A stretch of 64,000 bases of DNA from positions 70,200,300-70,264,299 of the forward strand of contig CM049314.1 in NCBI GenBank assembly GCA_026874595.1, written 5' to 3'. Position numbers and translations under genes: made by a program. Under the pieces are notes generated by a model, which saw only the letters and a list, made by a program, of their open reading frames with translations, did not search any database and had not been told where the DNA came from. This document shows, piece after piece, positions 46,898-58,040 of this stretch. This DNA comes from Sipunculus nudus (Eukaryota > Annelida > Sipuncula > Golfingiida > Sipunculidae). Every line of letters begins with the position of its first letter. Position 1 is the first letter of the stretch.

Positions 46898-48720
46898 CAA
46901 TCTTGTTGAAGATGTTGGTCCTGTGACCTTGATCTTTTTAAAGATGTGTCCTGTGACCTTGACCTTTGACCTCATGACCCCAAAATCAATTTGGGTCTTG
47001 CTTTTCCAATGGGACATATGCAAGTCAAGTTTGAAATCTATACCTCAATAAAGCAGGAATTATCATCCAGAAACTAATTTTTGGACAGATGGCTCCTGTG
47101 ACCTTCACCTTTGACCTTGTGACCTCAAAATTGATAGAGTTCTTCCTCTCTTGGCAGGAGAACTATATGTGCAAGATGAAAGATCTGAGATGAATTGTTT
47201 GGCTGAAAATGCATCCACAATCTTTTTAAAGAGGTTTCCTGTGACCTTGACCTTTGACCTCATGACCCCAAAATCAATTCGGGTCTTGCTTTTCCAATGG
47301 GTCAAATACAAGTCAAGTTTGAAATCCATACATCGATAAAAGAAGGAATTATCATCCAGAAACTAATTTTTGGACAGATGGCTCCTGTGACCTTCACCTT
47401 TGACCTTGTGACCTCAAAATTAATAGGGTTCTTCCTCTCTTGGCAGGTGAACTATATGTGCAAGATGAAAGATCTGAGATGAAATGTTTGGCTGAAAATG
47501 CACCCACATCTTTTTAAAGAGGTTTCCTGTGACCTTGACCTTTGACCTCATGACCCCAAAATCAATTCGGGTCTTGCTTTTCCAATGGGTCAAATACAAG
47601 TCAAGTTTGAAATCCATACATCGATAAAAGAAGGAATTATCATCCAGAAACTAATTTTTGGACAGATGGCTCCTGTGACCTTCACCTTTGACCTTGTGAC
47701 CTCAAAATTGATAGAGTTCTTCCTCCCTTGGCAGGAGAACTATATGTGCAAGATGAAAGATCTGAGATGAATTGTTTGGCTGAAAATGCATCCACAATCT
47801 TTTTAAAGAGGTTTCCTGTGACCTTGACCTTTGACCTCATGACCCCAAAATCAATTCGGGTCTTGCTTTTCCAATGGGTCAAATACAAGTCAAGTTTGAA
47901 ATCCATACATCGATAAAAGAAGGAATTATCATCCAGAAACTAATTTTTGGACAGATGGCTCCTGTGACCTTCACCTTTGACCTTGTGACCTCAAAATTAA
48001 TAGGGTTCTTCCTCTCTTGGCAGGTGAACTATATGTGCAAGATGAAAGATCTGAGATGAAATGTTTGGCTGAAAATGCACCCACATCTTTTTAAAGATGT
48101 GTCCTATAACCTTGACCTTTGACCTAATGACCCCAAAATCAATTTAGGTCTTGCTTTTCCAATGGGACATAAACAAGTCAAGTTTGAAATCCATACATCA
48201 ATAAAAGCAGGAATTATCATCCAGAAACTAATTTTTGGACAGATGGCTCCTGTGACCTTCACCTTTGACCTTGTGACATCAAAATTGATAGGGGTCTTCC
48301 ACTCTTGGCAGGTAAACTATATGTGCAAGATGAAAAATCTGAGATGAATTGTTTGGCTGAAAATGCATCCACAATCTTTTTAAAGAGGTTTCCTGTGACC
48401 TTGACCTTTGACCTCATGACCCCAAAATCAATTCGGGTCTTGCTTTTCCAATGGGTCAAATACAAGTCAAGTTTGAAATCCATACATCGATAAAAGAAGG
48501 AATTATCATCCAGAAACTAATTTTTGGACAGATAGCTCCCGTGGCCTTGACCTTTGACCTTGTGACCCCAAAATTAATATGGATCATCCACTATCGGCAA
48601 GTGAGCTATATATTCAAGATGGAAGACCTAGGATGAAAGTTTGGCTTAAAATGCATCCAATGTATCTTTTAAAATGCCAGTCCATTGACCTTGACCTTTG
48701 ACCTCATGACCCTAGAACCT
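46898..48720 (+). repeat. 288-bp tandem array with 577-bp dimer structure, rich in AGGTCA half-sites
   Basis: About six units of 288-289 bp. Variants alternate: the start of one internal frame recurs at 47151, 47728 and 48305, exactly 577 bp apart, so the array is built of dimers. Each unit has two half-site clusters, TGACCTTGACCTTTGACCT and (one mismatch) TGACCTTCACCTTTGACCT. The word TGACCTTTGACCT is the reverse complement of a DR1 nuclear-receptor element. The cluster with TTGACCTTTGACCT recurs eight times from 46954 to ~48690. Open frames of 61-74 codons on both strands are copies of the unit and are not taken as genes. Confidence 0.92.
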
Positions 48721-49372
48721 ATAGGGTTCTTACTTTAGTGGTGGGCCATACATAAGTCATGTTTGAAATCCATATGGCTATCAACCCTGGAGATATCATA
48801 AGAGGTGTGTGATTTTCACCATATATGGCAATATTCAAGGTCAAGGCCACTATCATAGGAATGGTCATGACCCCAATTTAAATAAACATCATCCCATAAC
48901 CCATACCTATGTATATGCATAATATAAAAGAAATCTGTCCATTAGTTTTTGACTTATAATGTTAACAGTACTGTAAGGTGGCAATTTTGGGGGTATTAAA
49001 CGGCACAAAAACAAGTAAAGAATAATAGGTGGCGCCACCAGTTTCTGGAACATGACAACCCTATCCATGATCTTCCATCAACTTGATTTTGGGATAAATC
49101 CATGCAAGATTTCTTGAGATATTAAAGAATTTGAGTGATTTTCCCCAAAATTGGACCTATTCAAGGTCAAGGACACTTTCCTAGTAAAGGTCATGACCTC
49201 CTTTTAAATAGGCGTCGTCCTCTTACCCATATCTATAAATATACCAAGTTTGGTAAAGTTCTGTGAAATATTTTTTGGGTTATCGCGCCAACAAGATTTA
49301 TATGCGGCGGCGGCGGCGGGACCGGTATGAAAACATAGTATCCCCCGACTTTGTCTGGGGATACAATTAGAT
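48721..49372 (+). mobile_element. Non-tandem 3' body of the same element, ending in a hairpin
   Basis: Two diverged copies of a ~310-bp module (ATTCAAGGTCAAGG...ACTxTCxTAG...GGTCATGACC at 48834 and 49160) follow the array. Then come GGGTTATCGCGCCAAC, a (GCG)5 run at 49304-49319 and hairpin GTATCCCC (49338-49345) / GGGGATAC (49357-49364) with GACTTT in the loop. Similarity with 38126-38336 shows this is the end of a dispersed element, with the 288-bp array inside it. Confidence 0.7.
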
Positions 49373-49399
49373 CATTACAACAACACTTTCATATCAAAC

Positions 49400-52254
49400 C
49401 ATGCTCTGAATTGTTATAATAAAAGTAGAAAGTCAATTTTTTTTGTGAGAGCAAATGTGTGGCAAATTACAGATATATTGAAAGTACTATAAAATTAATC
49501 TTGAATACTTCCCTGAACACTTAGATGCTTAGATATCTGATAAGAACATAATTACCTCCATCAAGGAAGTTATGTCTTCACCCATGTCTGCGTGTTAGTC
49601 TGTTTTATATGTTTGTTGGTTCATTACATGGAGTATGCAAAACCCACTAAAATGATTTCCCTGAAACTCAGTGGATGGATGCGACACAGGTCAGTGAATT
49701 AAGTCCAAATTAAAGTGCCCAATCCACTAGATTTTACTTTTGCAGAGGCATCCACTCATATGGATGTCTTTTCACTCAAATATTTGTTGTTAAAACTTGA
49801 TTCAAATAATAGAAACATAAAGCCTTATGAATCCTTTAATTACAAAGACAATGGTGAGAACAGAACTGAAATAAACATCACTTGTAGAAACTATTCTTGA
49901 TTAATGAGACGTGCTTGTATTGCAAAATTTTATTAGATGATAGATAGGTTGGGATAACTTACTGACAGGAATACTTATGAAGGGCTGGCCTACTTTCCAT
50001 GGATATCTGAATGGACTTTTTCCATGCAACCAAGCAATCAATGATAGCCAGGGAAAGGGTCTAAAGGGTTCACTGGAGTACACTATAAACAGCTGCCGCA
50101 ATGGCCTGTGTAACATACCCGCCCTGCGTTCTGTTTCTTTCATGGTTTCAGGTCTGTATGACATTTGTATGATTGACATCCAGGGGGGTTGCATCTCGTT
50201 ATCAATTTCACATACAATTACAAAGCATGCTATCTCATGTTAACCAGCCTCTCAACCATGATATAAACATCCGTTGTAGTGGAATCCAGGGTGCAGAGAG
50301 CAAAATTTGGTTTTTTTTTGCTGACTGAACATATGACGATGAGAAATTACGTACTATGCCAAAATAAAGCCATCATGGCTGAAACTGAGACAAGTCATAT
50401 GCTTTTCCTTGGGATGGGGCCAAATTGAAAAGCAGCCAAGTCAACAATCCACATACAGCTGTGGATAAAAATATACTTATTAGGTCTATAAATTCTGGAT
50501 GTATTATTCATTTTGCGACACCAGATGGTGCTAGTGTGCCACAAACAATCTGAGAATTGTTATTATATTCCCTGTGGGGTTGCGTTCTGGTGCTCTTGAG
50601 TGATCTTCAGCAGGTAAAATCATGAATTAAGCCGAGGTGAAAATCCCCACCAGCTGGGCTTGCGTTCAATAAATGTGGACCAAGCGCGAGTTAATACAAC
50701 CCTCTAGGGAATGGAGAACTGCAATAAGCCACAGTAGGATGAGTTGAGGAGTTTGCTTAGGTAAATATCAACTATGATGCTTGGAGCACATGCTGCCAGG
50801 GGTCAGCTCCTGAGCCTGAGCCGATCAAATAGATGAAGACAGATGTCCCTGAGCCAACCTGTATTTACCTCCAATACACAAACCTAAATGGGAATGTAAA
50901 CAACGCTACCCACAGGTGCCCTGAAGTGATGTCTGTATTGCCCAAAAACATGTATATTACTGTGGACTGGTGGAAATGTACCACTTAAGTATATGTTTAT
51001 ATGAAGTTCATTGATATCAGCAAGGAACAAATATATATACAGGCTAAAATTGTTCATAAGTAAACATGGAATAAGTACATTACTGTGGATATTTGGGTTG
51101 AAAGTAACCAGAAAAGGATATTTGTTAAGTTCATGTTGCCTAGAGATAAAAACATAACAGCAGATTCATCTCAATGTCCATATAATATTCACTTTTCATA
51201 ATATTTCATGTGTGATGTTAACTTTATTGTGGGCCATATGTGTAATAGTTATGTACAAAAATTAAGTATATCAGAATTATAGATTATGGATTTCAGATTT
51301 CACAAAAAATCAAGTTTGAGTATCTAACTTTCAAAATTAACCAAGACTTAAGGAATACATTCAAGACAGCCTGAAAGACCTCATTTTCCCTAAGGTGCAA
51401 TCTGTAAGCCAAGCCTGGTCAATATTTTACATTCTTAAAGCTTGTCACCATTTATATCTTAAGGTCTCAGTCTTCCTGAGAACCCATCTTGCAGCCTCCT
51501 CCACTTAGAATTTAATAATTTTCCAGCATGTCAGTGTTTTGCCTCCTAGCAGCACTGCCTTAGCTGATCTACAGCACTGCCGTAGTTCATAATGTTTGAA
51601 GGACAGCCCAGGGCAGTCTGTATTATGATCACACTCACAAAGGTCAATAACAGTGCTTCGCTTCTTCCACACTGCCAATGCACTCTTCCAGCCCCGTTCC
51701 AGCAATACAGTGACTGGCAGGGCCTCTCCCATTACTTCACCAGCAAAATGGACAGCCAGACTTCAGTCAATGAATTTTATGCAACAAAACAGATTTTCTC
51801 ACAATGGACAGCTTTTTCAAATTCCTGTTTGACTCCCAGACAACACTGCTACAACTTTGGGAGTTCTTTTTATCTAATGTTTTACTGGTATGTTTATCTA
51901 CGAGTTCATGCTTTTTACAAGTGCTTCCTTTATCTACATCTGCTGGTCGCTGTGGAAATTGCCAGCTGGTCTATGGACCCCTGGTAACTACATAAGATGC
52001 TGCTGGTCCACATGGTTACTGCTTCAGCAGGTGCCACTGAGTACCATGGCGACTGACATTTTTTATCGCAAACAATGATAAACATGACAGAATATCAAAT
52101 TTTCATTCAATATGTGAACCTCCTTGTATTTAATAGTTTATATATATGCTGTACATATTCCATCCATTCATTGCAAAGTTTATTTCTTATGACCTGAGAT
52201 CAGGTTATAGTCAGTGTTATAGTCACTACCAGGTTATCTCAGATGAAGACAGAA
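49400..52254. other. Non-coding stretch, no gene seen
   Basis: A repeat-poor block at 50560-50960 and another at 51470-52070 are less AT-rich. The second has three overlapping open frames on the plus strand (up to 131 codons, 51592-51987) with no known motif. I see no splice-consistent model. Confidence 0.35.
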
Positions 52255-52866
52255 ACTGAGACCATGGGATAACTGAAACCATAGGATAACTAAGACCATG
52301 GGATAACTGAGACCTTGGGATAACTGAGACCATAGGGTAACTGAGACCATGGGATAACTGAGACCATGGGATAACTGAGACCATGGGATAACTGAGACCA
52401 TGGGATAACTGAGTCCATGATATAACTAAGTCCATGGGATAACTGAGGCCATGGGTTAACTGAGACCATGGGTTAAATGAGACCTTGGGATAACTGAGAC
52501 CTTGGGATAACCGAGACCATGGGATAACGGAGACCATGAGATAACTTAAGACCATGGGATAACGGAGACCTTGGGATAACTGAGACCTTGGGATAACTGA
52601 GACCATGGGATAACTGAGACCTTGGGATAACTGAGACCATGGGATAACTGAGACCATTGGATAATGGAGACCATGGGATAACTGAGACCATGGATTAACA
52701 AGGACCATGGGATAACGGAGACCATGGGATAACAGAGACCATGGGATAACGGAGACCATGGGATAACAGAGAGCATGGGATAACTGAGACCATAGGATAA
52801 CTAAAACCATGGGATAACTGGGACCATGAGATAACTGAGACCATGGGATAACTGAGACCATGGGAT
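52255..52866. repeat. 17-bp minisatellite, about 36 copies
   Basis: Unit GAGACCATGGGATAACT with scattered variants (CCTTGG, GATAACGG, CATAGG). Because 17 is not a multiple of 3 and the unit lacks stops on the minus strand, all three minus frames stay open, giving frames of 72, 76 and 216 codons with a 17-residue period. I regard these as artefacts of the repeat. Confidence 0.95.
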
Positions 52867-52899
52867 CCAAGACCAAGCCCAGTACCTTTAGATGTAAGA

Positions 52900-54423
52900 C
52901 CTAGACTGGGGTATCTGAGACTTAGATTTCAGAACTCCAGACAGAAAGCCAGGGACTACCAGCTTTTACCCTGTATCACTTAGGAAACAGCAAATTACAC
53001 TTTACAGAATTAAAGAACAAGTTTATTCAAGTCAGATATTTTTTATTTATATTCTGCTATTTTAAATGCTCAATTAAGGTTTCTCAAAAGATTTGTGAAC
53101 CGGCTATATTGCAGTAGGCGAATTTTTATGCTTGCATTGTATGCATAGGTCACAAACTCTTGAGAGCTCAGACCTTCATTAAAGCTCTATTATAATTTAT
53201 ATATGCTACAAAATCAACTGACAAATGAACAAGCAACATGTACATGTCAGAGATGAGACTGAAATCCAGGAAGCTTGTAAATTCGCCTTGACGAGATAGC
53301 GATTGTGATCTCGCCTAGGTGAGATTACAATTGTGATCTTGCCTAGACAGATTTAAAACTTGCCCAGATGACAATCGTTATCTTGCCTAGGTGAGATTAA
53401 AATCCATCATGATGCATGCCAGGAGTTTAATCTTTCCTAGGCTAGTTTATAATTAATCCATCTGGTATCATCCAGGCAAGTTTAAAATCAGCCTGATATA
53501 TCTTAGGCGAGTTTAAAGCCCTATTATTTGTGCTACAAAATCAACAGACAAATGAACTAGCAACATGGATATATATCATCTTTTGTAAAGGAATGTGAAC
53601 AAGAGTTGTTCACATGCATATTACGGTGCATACTTTATATACATAACATAAAATTAGATATCTGCTCAATCTCAAAGCCAAAAACAGTATAGAGACCCAA
53701 GACCCTTTTGCTTTGTGTCAAAGACTGAGATCAATTGCAAGACCAGCAAAAACTGGTCTCACTACCTACATCATTGGTGTATGTAATACCTTGATCAAAT
53801 GTTCTGATTACACGGTACAGGACAAAACCGAACGAGATAACAGTTCTTTTCTCAACCATCAGTGAATGTAATCATAAGTTTTTATGTTCTCTGTGAATAA
53901 GGAATACACGGCAGACCAGATATTGCAAGTGTTCAAACATTTACACAAATACATGGCCTCAGTGATCACGCATAAAGTGCCTCTTTGTACTGGTATCAAT
54001 ATATCATAAACACTAACTTACGTTATGAATAGAAACACACATATAACTAATGTGTGGGCATACAGTCAAACAGTACAACCCGCACAAATATATCCCCATA
54101 TAAGCAGGTACCTGTATAACCACACAACAGAATTTAATGCTGTATAGATCGAGGCACGAGTTCAGTTTTCAGTCCAAGGAATTTCTGAATATAGGTCCAT
54201 CCATTACCAGTTGATGGTATTTTAAATATTGAAAGAGAGAACCAAATGTTATAAATTTATAAATGTGCCTTCTGCATAAGTGATTTTATTTACACAAGGC
54301 TAGCAATAATCCAAGATACACAACCTGTCATAAAGATCTCAGAGCAAATCTCCAGTTTATCAAGATTTCTTTATTTGGCACTAGAAGACTCCAAACTGGG
54401 GAACCTCTGCTATGTCCAATGCC
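52900..54423. other. Non-coding stretch flanking the patch at 53.4 kb
   Basis: AT-rich. TACAAAATCAAC[TA]GACAAATGAAC occurs at 53208 and 53534, flanking the palindrome patch as direct repeats. Nothing else recognised. Confidence 0.45.
53281..53520. repeat. Palindrome-word patch 5
   Basis: Degenerate words GATCTCGCCTAGGTGAGATT, GATCTTGCCTAG, AGGCxAGTTTAAA and CAATTGTGATC at 30-40 bp spacing. The near-perfect dyad ATCTCGCCTAGGTGAGAT (one mismatched pair) is centred on CCTAGG. Similar in style to the patches at 12.8, 34.3, 36.1 and 37.9 kb, with a different consensus. Confidence 0.55.
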
Positions 54424-57400
54424 TCTGTTTCCAAACAGTTTAGAAAATGTTTTGAGCAATCACACTGCAAACGCAAACTGTTTCCAAACAGTTTAGAAAA
54501 TGTTTTGAGCATTCACACTGCAAACGCAAACTGTTTCCAAACAGTTTAGTAGAAAATGTTTTGAGCATTCACACTGCAAACGCAATTTGTTTCAAAACAG
54601 TTTAGAAAATGTTTTGAGCAATCACACTGCAAATGCAAACTGTTTCCAAACAGTTTAGAAAATGTTTTGAGCATTCACACTGCAAACGCAAACTGTTTTT
54701 TAAACAGTTTAGAAAATGTTTTGAGCATTCACACTGCAAACGCAAACTGTTTCCAAACAGTTTTGATAATGTTTTGAGCATTCACACTGCAAACGCAAAC
54801 TGTTTCCAAACAGTTTAGAAAATGTTTTGAGCATTCACACTGCAAACGCAAACTGTTTCCAAACAGTTTTGATAATGTTTTGAGCATTCACACTGCAAAC
54901 GCAAACTGTTTCCAAACAGTTTAGAAAATGTTTTGAGCATTCACACTGCAAACGCAAACTGTTTCCAAACAGTTTAGAAAATGTTTTGAGCATTCACACT
55001 GCAAACGCAAACTGTTTCTAAACAGTTTAGTAGAAAATGTTTTGAGCATTCACACTGCAAACGCAAACTGTTTCCAAACAGTTTAGTAGAAAATGTTTTG
55101 AGCATTCACACTGCAAACGCAAACTGTTTCCAAACAGTTTAGAAAATGTTTTGAGCAATCACACTGCAAATGCAAACTGTTTCCAAACAGTTTTGAAAAT
55201 ATTTTGAGCATTCACACTGCAAACGCAAACTGTTTCCAAACAGTTTAGAAAATGTTTTGAGCATTCACACTGCAAACGCAAACTGTTTCCAAACAGTTTA
55301 GAAAATGTTTTGAGCATTCACACTGCAAACGCAAACTGTTTCCAAACAGTTTTGATAATGTTTTGAGCATTCACACTGCAAACGCAAACTGTTTCCAAAC
55401 AGTTTAGAAAATGTTTTGAGCATTCACACTGCAAATGCAAACTGTTTCCAAACAGTTTAGAAAATGTTTTTGAGCATTCACACTGCAAACGCAAACTGTT
55501 TCCAAACAGTTTAGAAAATGTTTTGAGCATTCACACTGCAAACGCAATTTGTTTCCAAACAGTTTAGAAAATGTTTTGAGCATTCACACTGCAAATGCAA
55601 ACTTTTTCCAAACAGTTTAGAAAATGTTTTGAGCATTCACACTGCAAACTGTTTCCAAACAGTTTAGAAAATGTTTTGAGCATTCACACTGCAAACGCAA
55701 ACTGTTTCTAAACAGTTTTGAAAATGTTTTGAGCATTCACACTGCAAACGCAAACTGTTTCCAAACAGTTTAGTAGAAAATGTTTTGAGCATTCACACTG
55801 CAAACACAAACTGTTTCCAAACAGTTTAGAAAATGTTTTGAGCAATCACACTGCAAATGCAAACTGTTTCCAAACAGTTTTGAAAATGTTTTGAGCATTC
55901 ACACTGCAAACGCTAACTGTTTCCAAACAGTTTAGAAAATGTTTTGAGCATTCACACTGCAAACGCAAACTGTTTCCAAACAGTTTAGAAAATGTTTTAA
56001 GCAATCACACTGCAAATGCAAACTGTTTCCAAACAGTTTAGAAAATGTTTTGAGCATTCACACTTCAAACTGTTTCCAAACAGTTTAGAAAATGTTTTGA
56101 GCATTCACACTGCAAACGCAAACTGTTTCCAAACAGTTTAGAAAATGTTTTGAGCATTCACACTGCAAACGCAAACTGTTTCCAAACAGTTTAGAAAATG
56201 TTTTGAGCATTCACACTGCAAACGCAAACTGTTTCCAAACAGTTTTGATAATGTTTTGAGCATTCACACTGCAAACGCAAACTGTTTCCAAACAGTTTAG
56301 AAAATGTTTTGAGCATTCACACTGCAAATGCAAACTGTTTCCAAACAGTTTAGAAAATGTTTTGAGCATTCACACTGCAAACGCAATTTGTTTCCAAACA
56401 GTTTAGAAAATGTTTTGAGCATTCACACTGCAAATGCAAACTGTTTCCAAACAGTTTAGAAAATGTTTTGAGCAATCACACTGCAAATGCAAACTGTTTC
56501 CAAACAGTTTTGAAAATGTTTTGAGCATTCACACTGCAAACGCTAACTGTTTCCAAACAGTTTAGAAAATGTTTTGAGCATTCACACTGCAAACGCAAAC
56601 TGTTTCCAAACAGTTTAGAAAATGTTTTAAGCAATCACACTGCAAATGCAAACTGTTTCCAAACAGTTTAGAAAATGTTTTGAGCATTCACACTTCAAAC
56701 TGTTTCCAAACAGTTTAGAAAATGTTTTGAGCATTCACACTGCAAACGCAAACTGTTTCCAAACAGTTTAGAAAATGTTTTGAGCATTCACACTGCAAAC
56801 GCAAACTGTTTCCAAACAGTTTTGATGTTTTGAGCATTCACACTGCAAACGCAAACTGTTTCCAAACAGTTTAGAAAATGTTTTGAGCATTCACACTGCA
56901 AATGCAAACTGTTTCCAAACAGTTTAGAAAATGTTTTGAGCATTCACACTGCAAACGCAATTTGTTTCCAAACAGTTTAGAAAATGTTTTGAGCATTCAC
57001 ACTGCAAATGCAAACTGTTTCCAAACAGTTTAGAAAATGTTTTGAGCATTCACACTGCAAACTGTTTCCAAACAGTTTAGAAATGTTTTGAGCATTCACA
57101 CTGCAAACGCAAACTGTTTCTAAACAGTTTTGAAAATGTTTTGAGCATTCACACTGCAAACACAAACTGTTTCCAAACAGTTTAGAAAATGATTTGAGCA
57201 ATCACACTGCAAACGCAAACTGTTTCCAAACAGTTTTGAAAATGTTTTGAGCATTCACACTGCAAACGCAAACTGTTTCCAAACAGTTTAGTAGAAAATG
57301 TTTTGAGCATTCACACTGCAAAAAGCAAACTGTTTCCAAACAGTTTAGAAAATGTTTTGAGCAATCACACTGCAAATGCAAATTGTTTCAAAACAGTTTA

Positions 57401-57822
57401 GAAAATGTTTTGAGCATTCACACTGCAAACTGTTTCCAAACAGTTTAGAAAATGTTTTGAGCATTCACACTGCAAACTGTTTCCAAACAGTTTAGAAAAT
57501 GTTTTGAGCATTCACACTGCAAACGCAAACTGTTTCCAAACAGTTTAGAAAATGTTTTGAGCATTCACACGGCAAACGCAAACTGTTTCCAAAGAGTTTA
57601 GAAAATGTTTTGAGCATTCACACTGTAAACGCAAACTGTTCCCAAACAGTTTAGAAAATGTTTTGAGCATTCACACTGCAAACGCAAACTGTTTTCAAAC
57701 AGTTTAGAAAATGTTTTGAGCTTTCACACTGCAAACACAAACTGTTTCCAAACAGTTTTGAAAATGTTTTGAGCATTCACACTGCAAACGCAAACTGTTT
57801 CCAAACTGTTTAAAAAATGTTT
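54424..57822. repeat. 53-bp palindromic satellite, about 64 units
   Basis: Consensus pieces in order: AAACTGTTTCCAAACAGTTT, AGAAAATGTTTTGAG, CATTCACACTGCAAACGC. The first piece is a perfect hairpin (9-bp arms, CC loop). Length variants include a GTA insertion (TTTAGTAGAAAATG) and ~44-bp units lacking ACGCAAACT. Variant markers recur as blocks: CGCTAACTG at 55911 and 56541, AATGTTTTAAGC at 55991 and 56621, CACTTCAAAC at 56061 and 56691, all 630 bp apart, showing block duplication. Some frames stay open (60-74 codons) but reflect the repeat. Confidence 0.97.
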
Positions 57823-58040
57823 TGAGCATTCACACGGCAATCCAAAGCGTTTTCAAACTGTTTTGGCCAAAGCTTTTTGGATCAAGCTCAGGAGGTGGTT
57901 TGAAAGCGTTTGGAATGGGAATAATTTTATTTGCTTTGCTTAACTGTCGTTTAAATGCTCCGAAGCATTTTTCAAAGCGTATTGGACACAAGGTTGCCTT
58001 ATGCTGATGTGAATGCAATGTTTTGGCCAAACAGCTCTGC
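57823..58040 (+). mobile_element. MITE-like element, family A copy 2, abutting the satellite
   Basis: Starts GAGCATTCACACGGCAATCC and continues with AAACTGTTTTGGCC and TCAGGAGGTGGTTTGAAA. These align with the minus strand of 801-1092 (GAGCATTCACATAGCAATCC ... TTAGGAGGTGGTTTCAAA). It ends near GATGTGAATGCAATG. Its first bases are the same as the satellite unit's GAGCATTCACAC-GCAA, so array and element join without a break. Non-coding. Confidence 0.7.

Noticed and set aside
47105-48636. Series of 61-74 codon frames on both strands with near-identical products
   Set aside because: They are copies of the 288-bp tandem unit, present on both strands, with no known domain.
51592-51987. 131-codon plus frame and two overlapping ones
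   Set aside because: Three overlapping frames in the same block, none with a recognisable motif. Kept only as part of a complex island.
52226-52876. 216-codon minus-strand frame and two overlapping ones (VSVIPWSQLSHGLSYP repeats)
   Set aside because: They come from a stop-free 17-bp minisatellite that is open in all frames.
54633-57201. Frames of 60-74 codons with KQFRKCFEHSHCKRKLF-like or ECSKHFLNCLETVCVC-like repeats
   Set aside because: They are the 53-bp satellite read in frame by chance length variants; no start context or domain.
54424-57822. CRISPR-like array of regular repeats
   Set aside because: The units are contiguous with no unique spacers, and the context is eukaryotic. It is a satellite.
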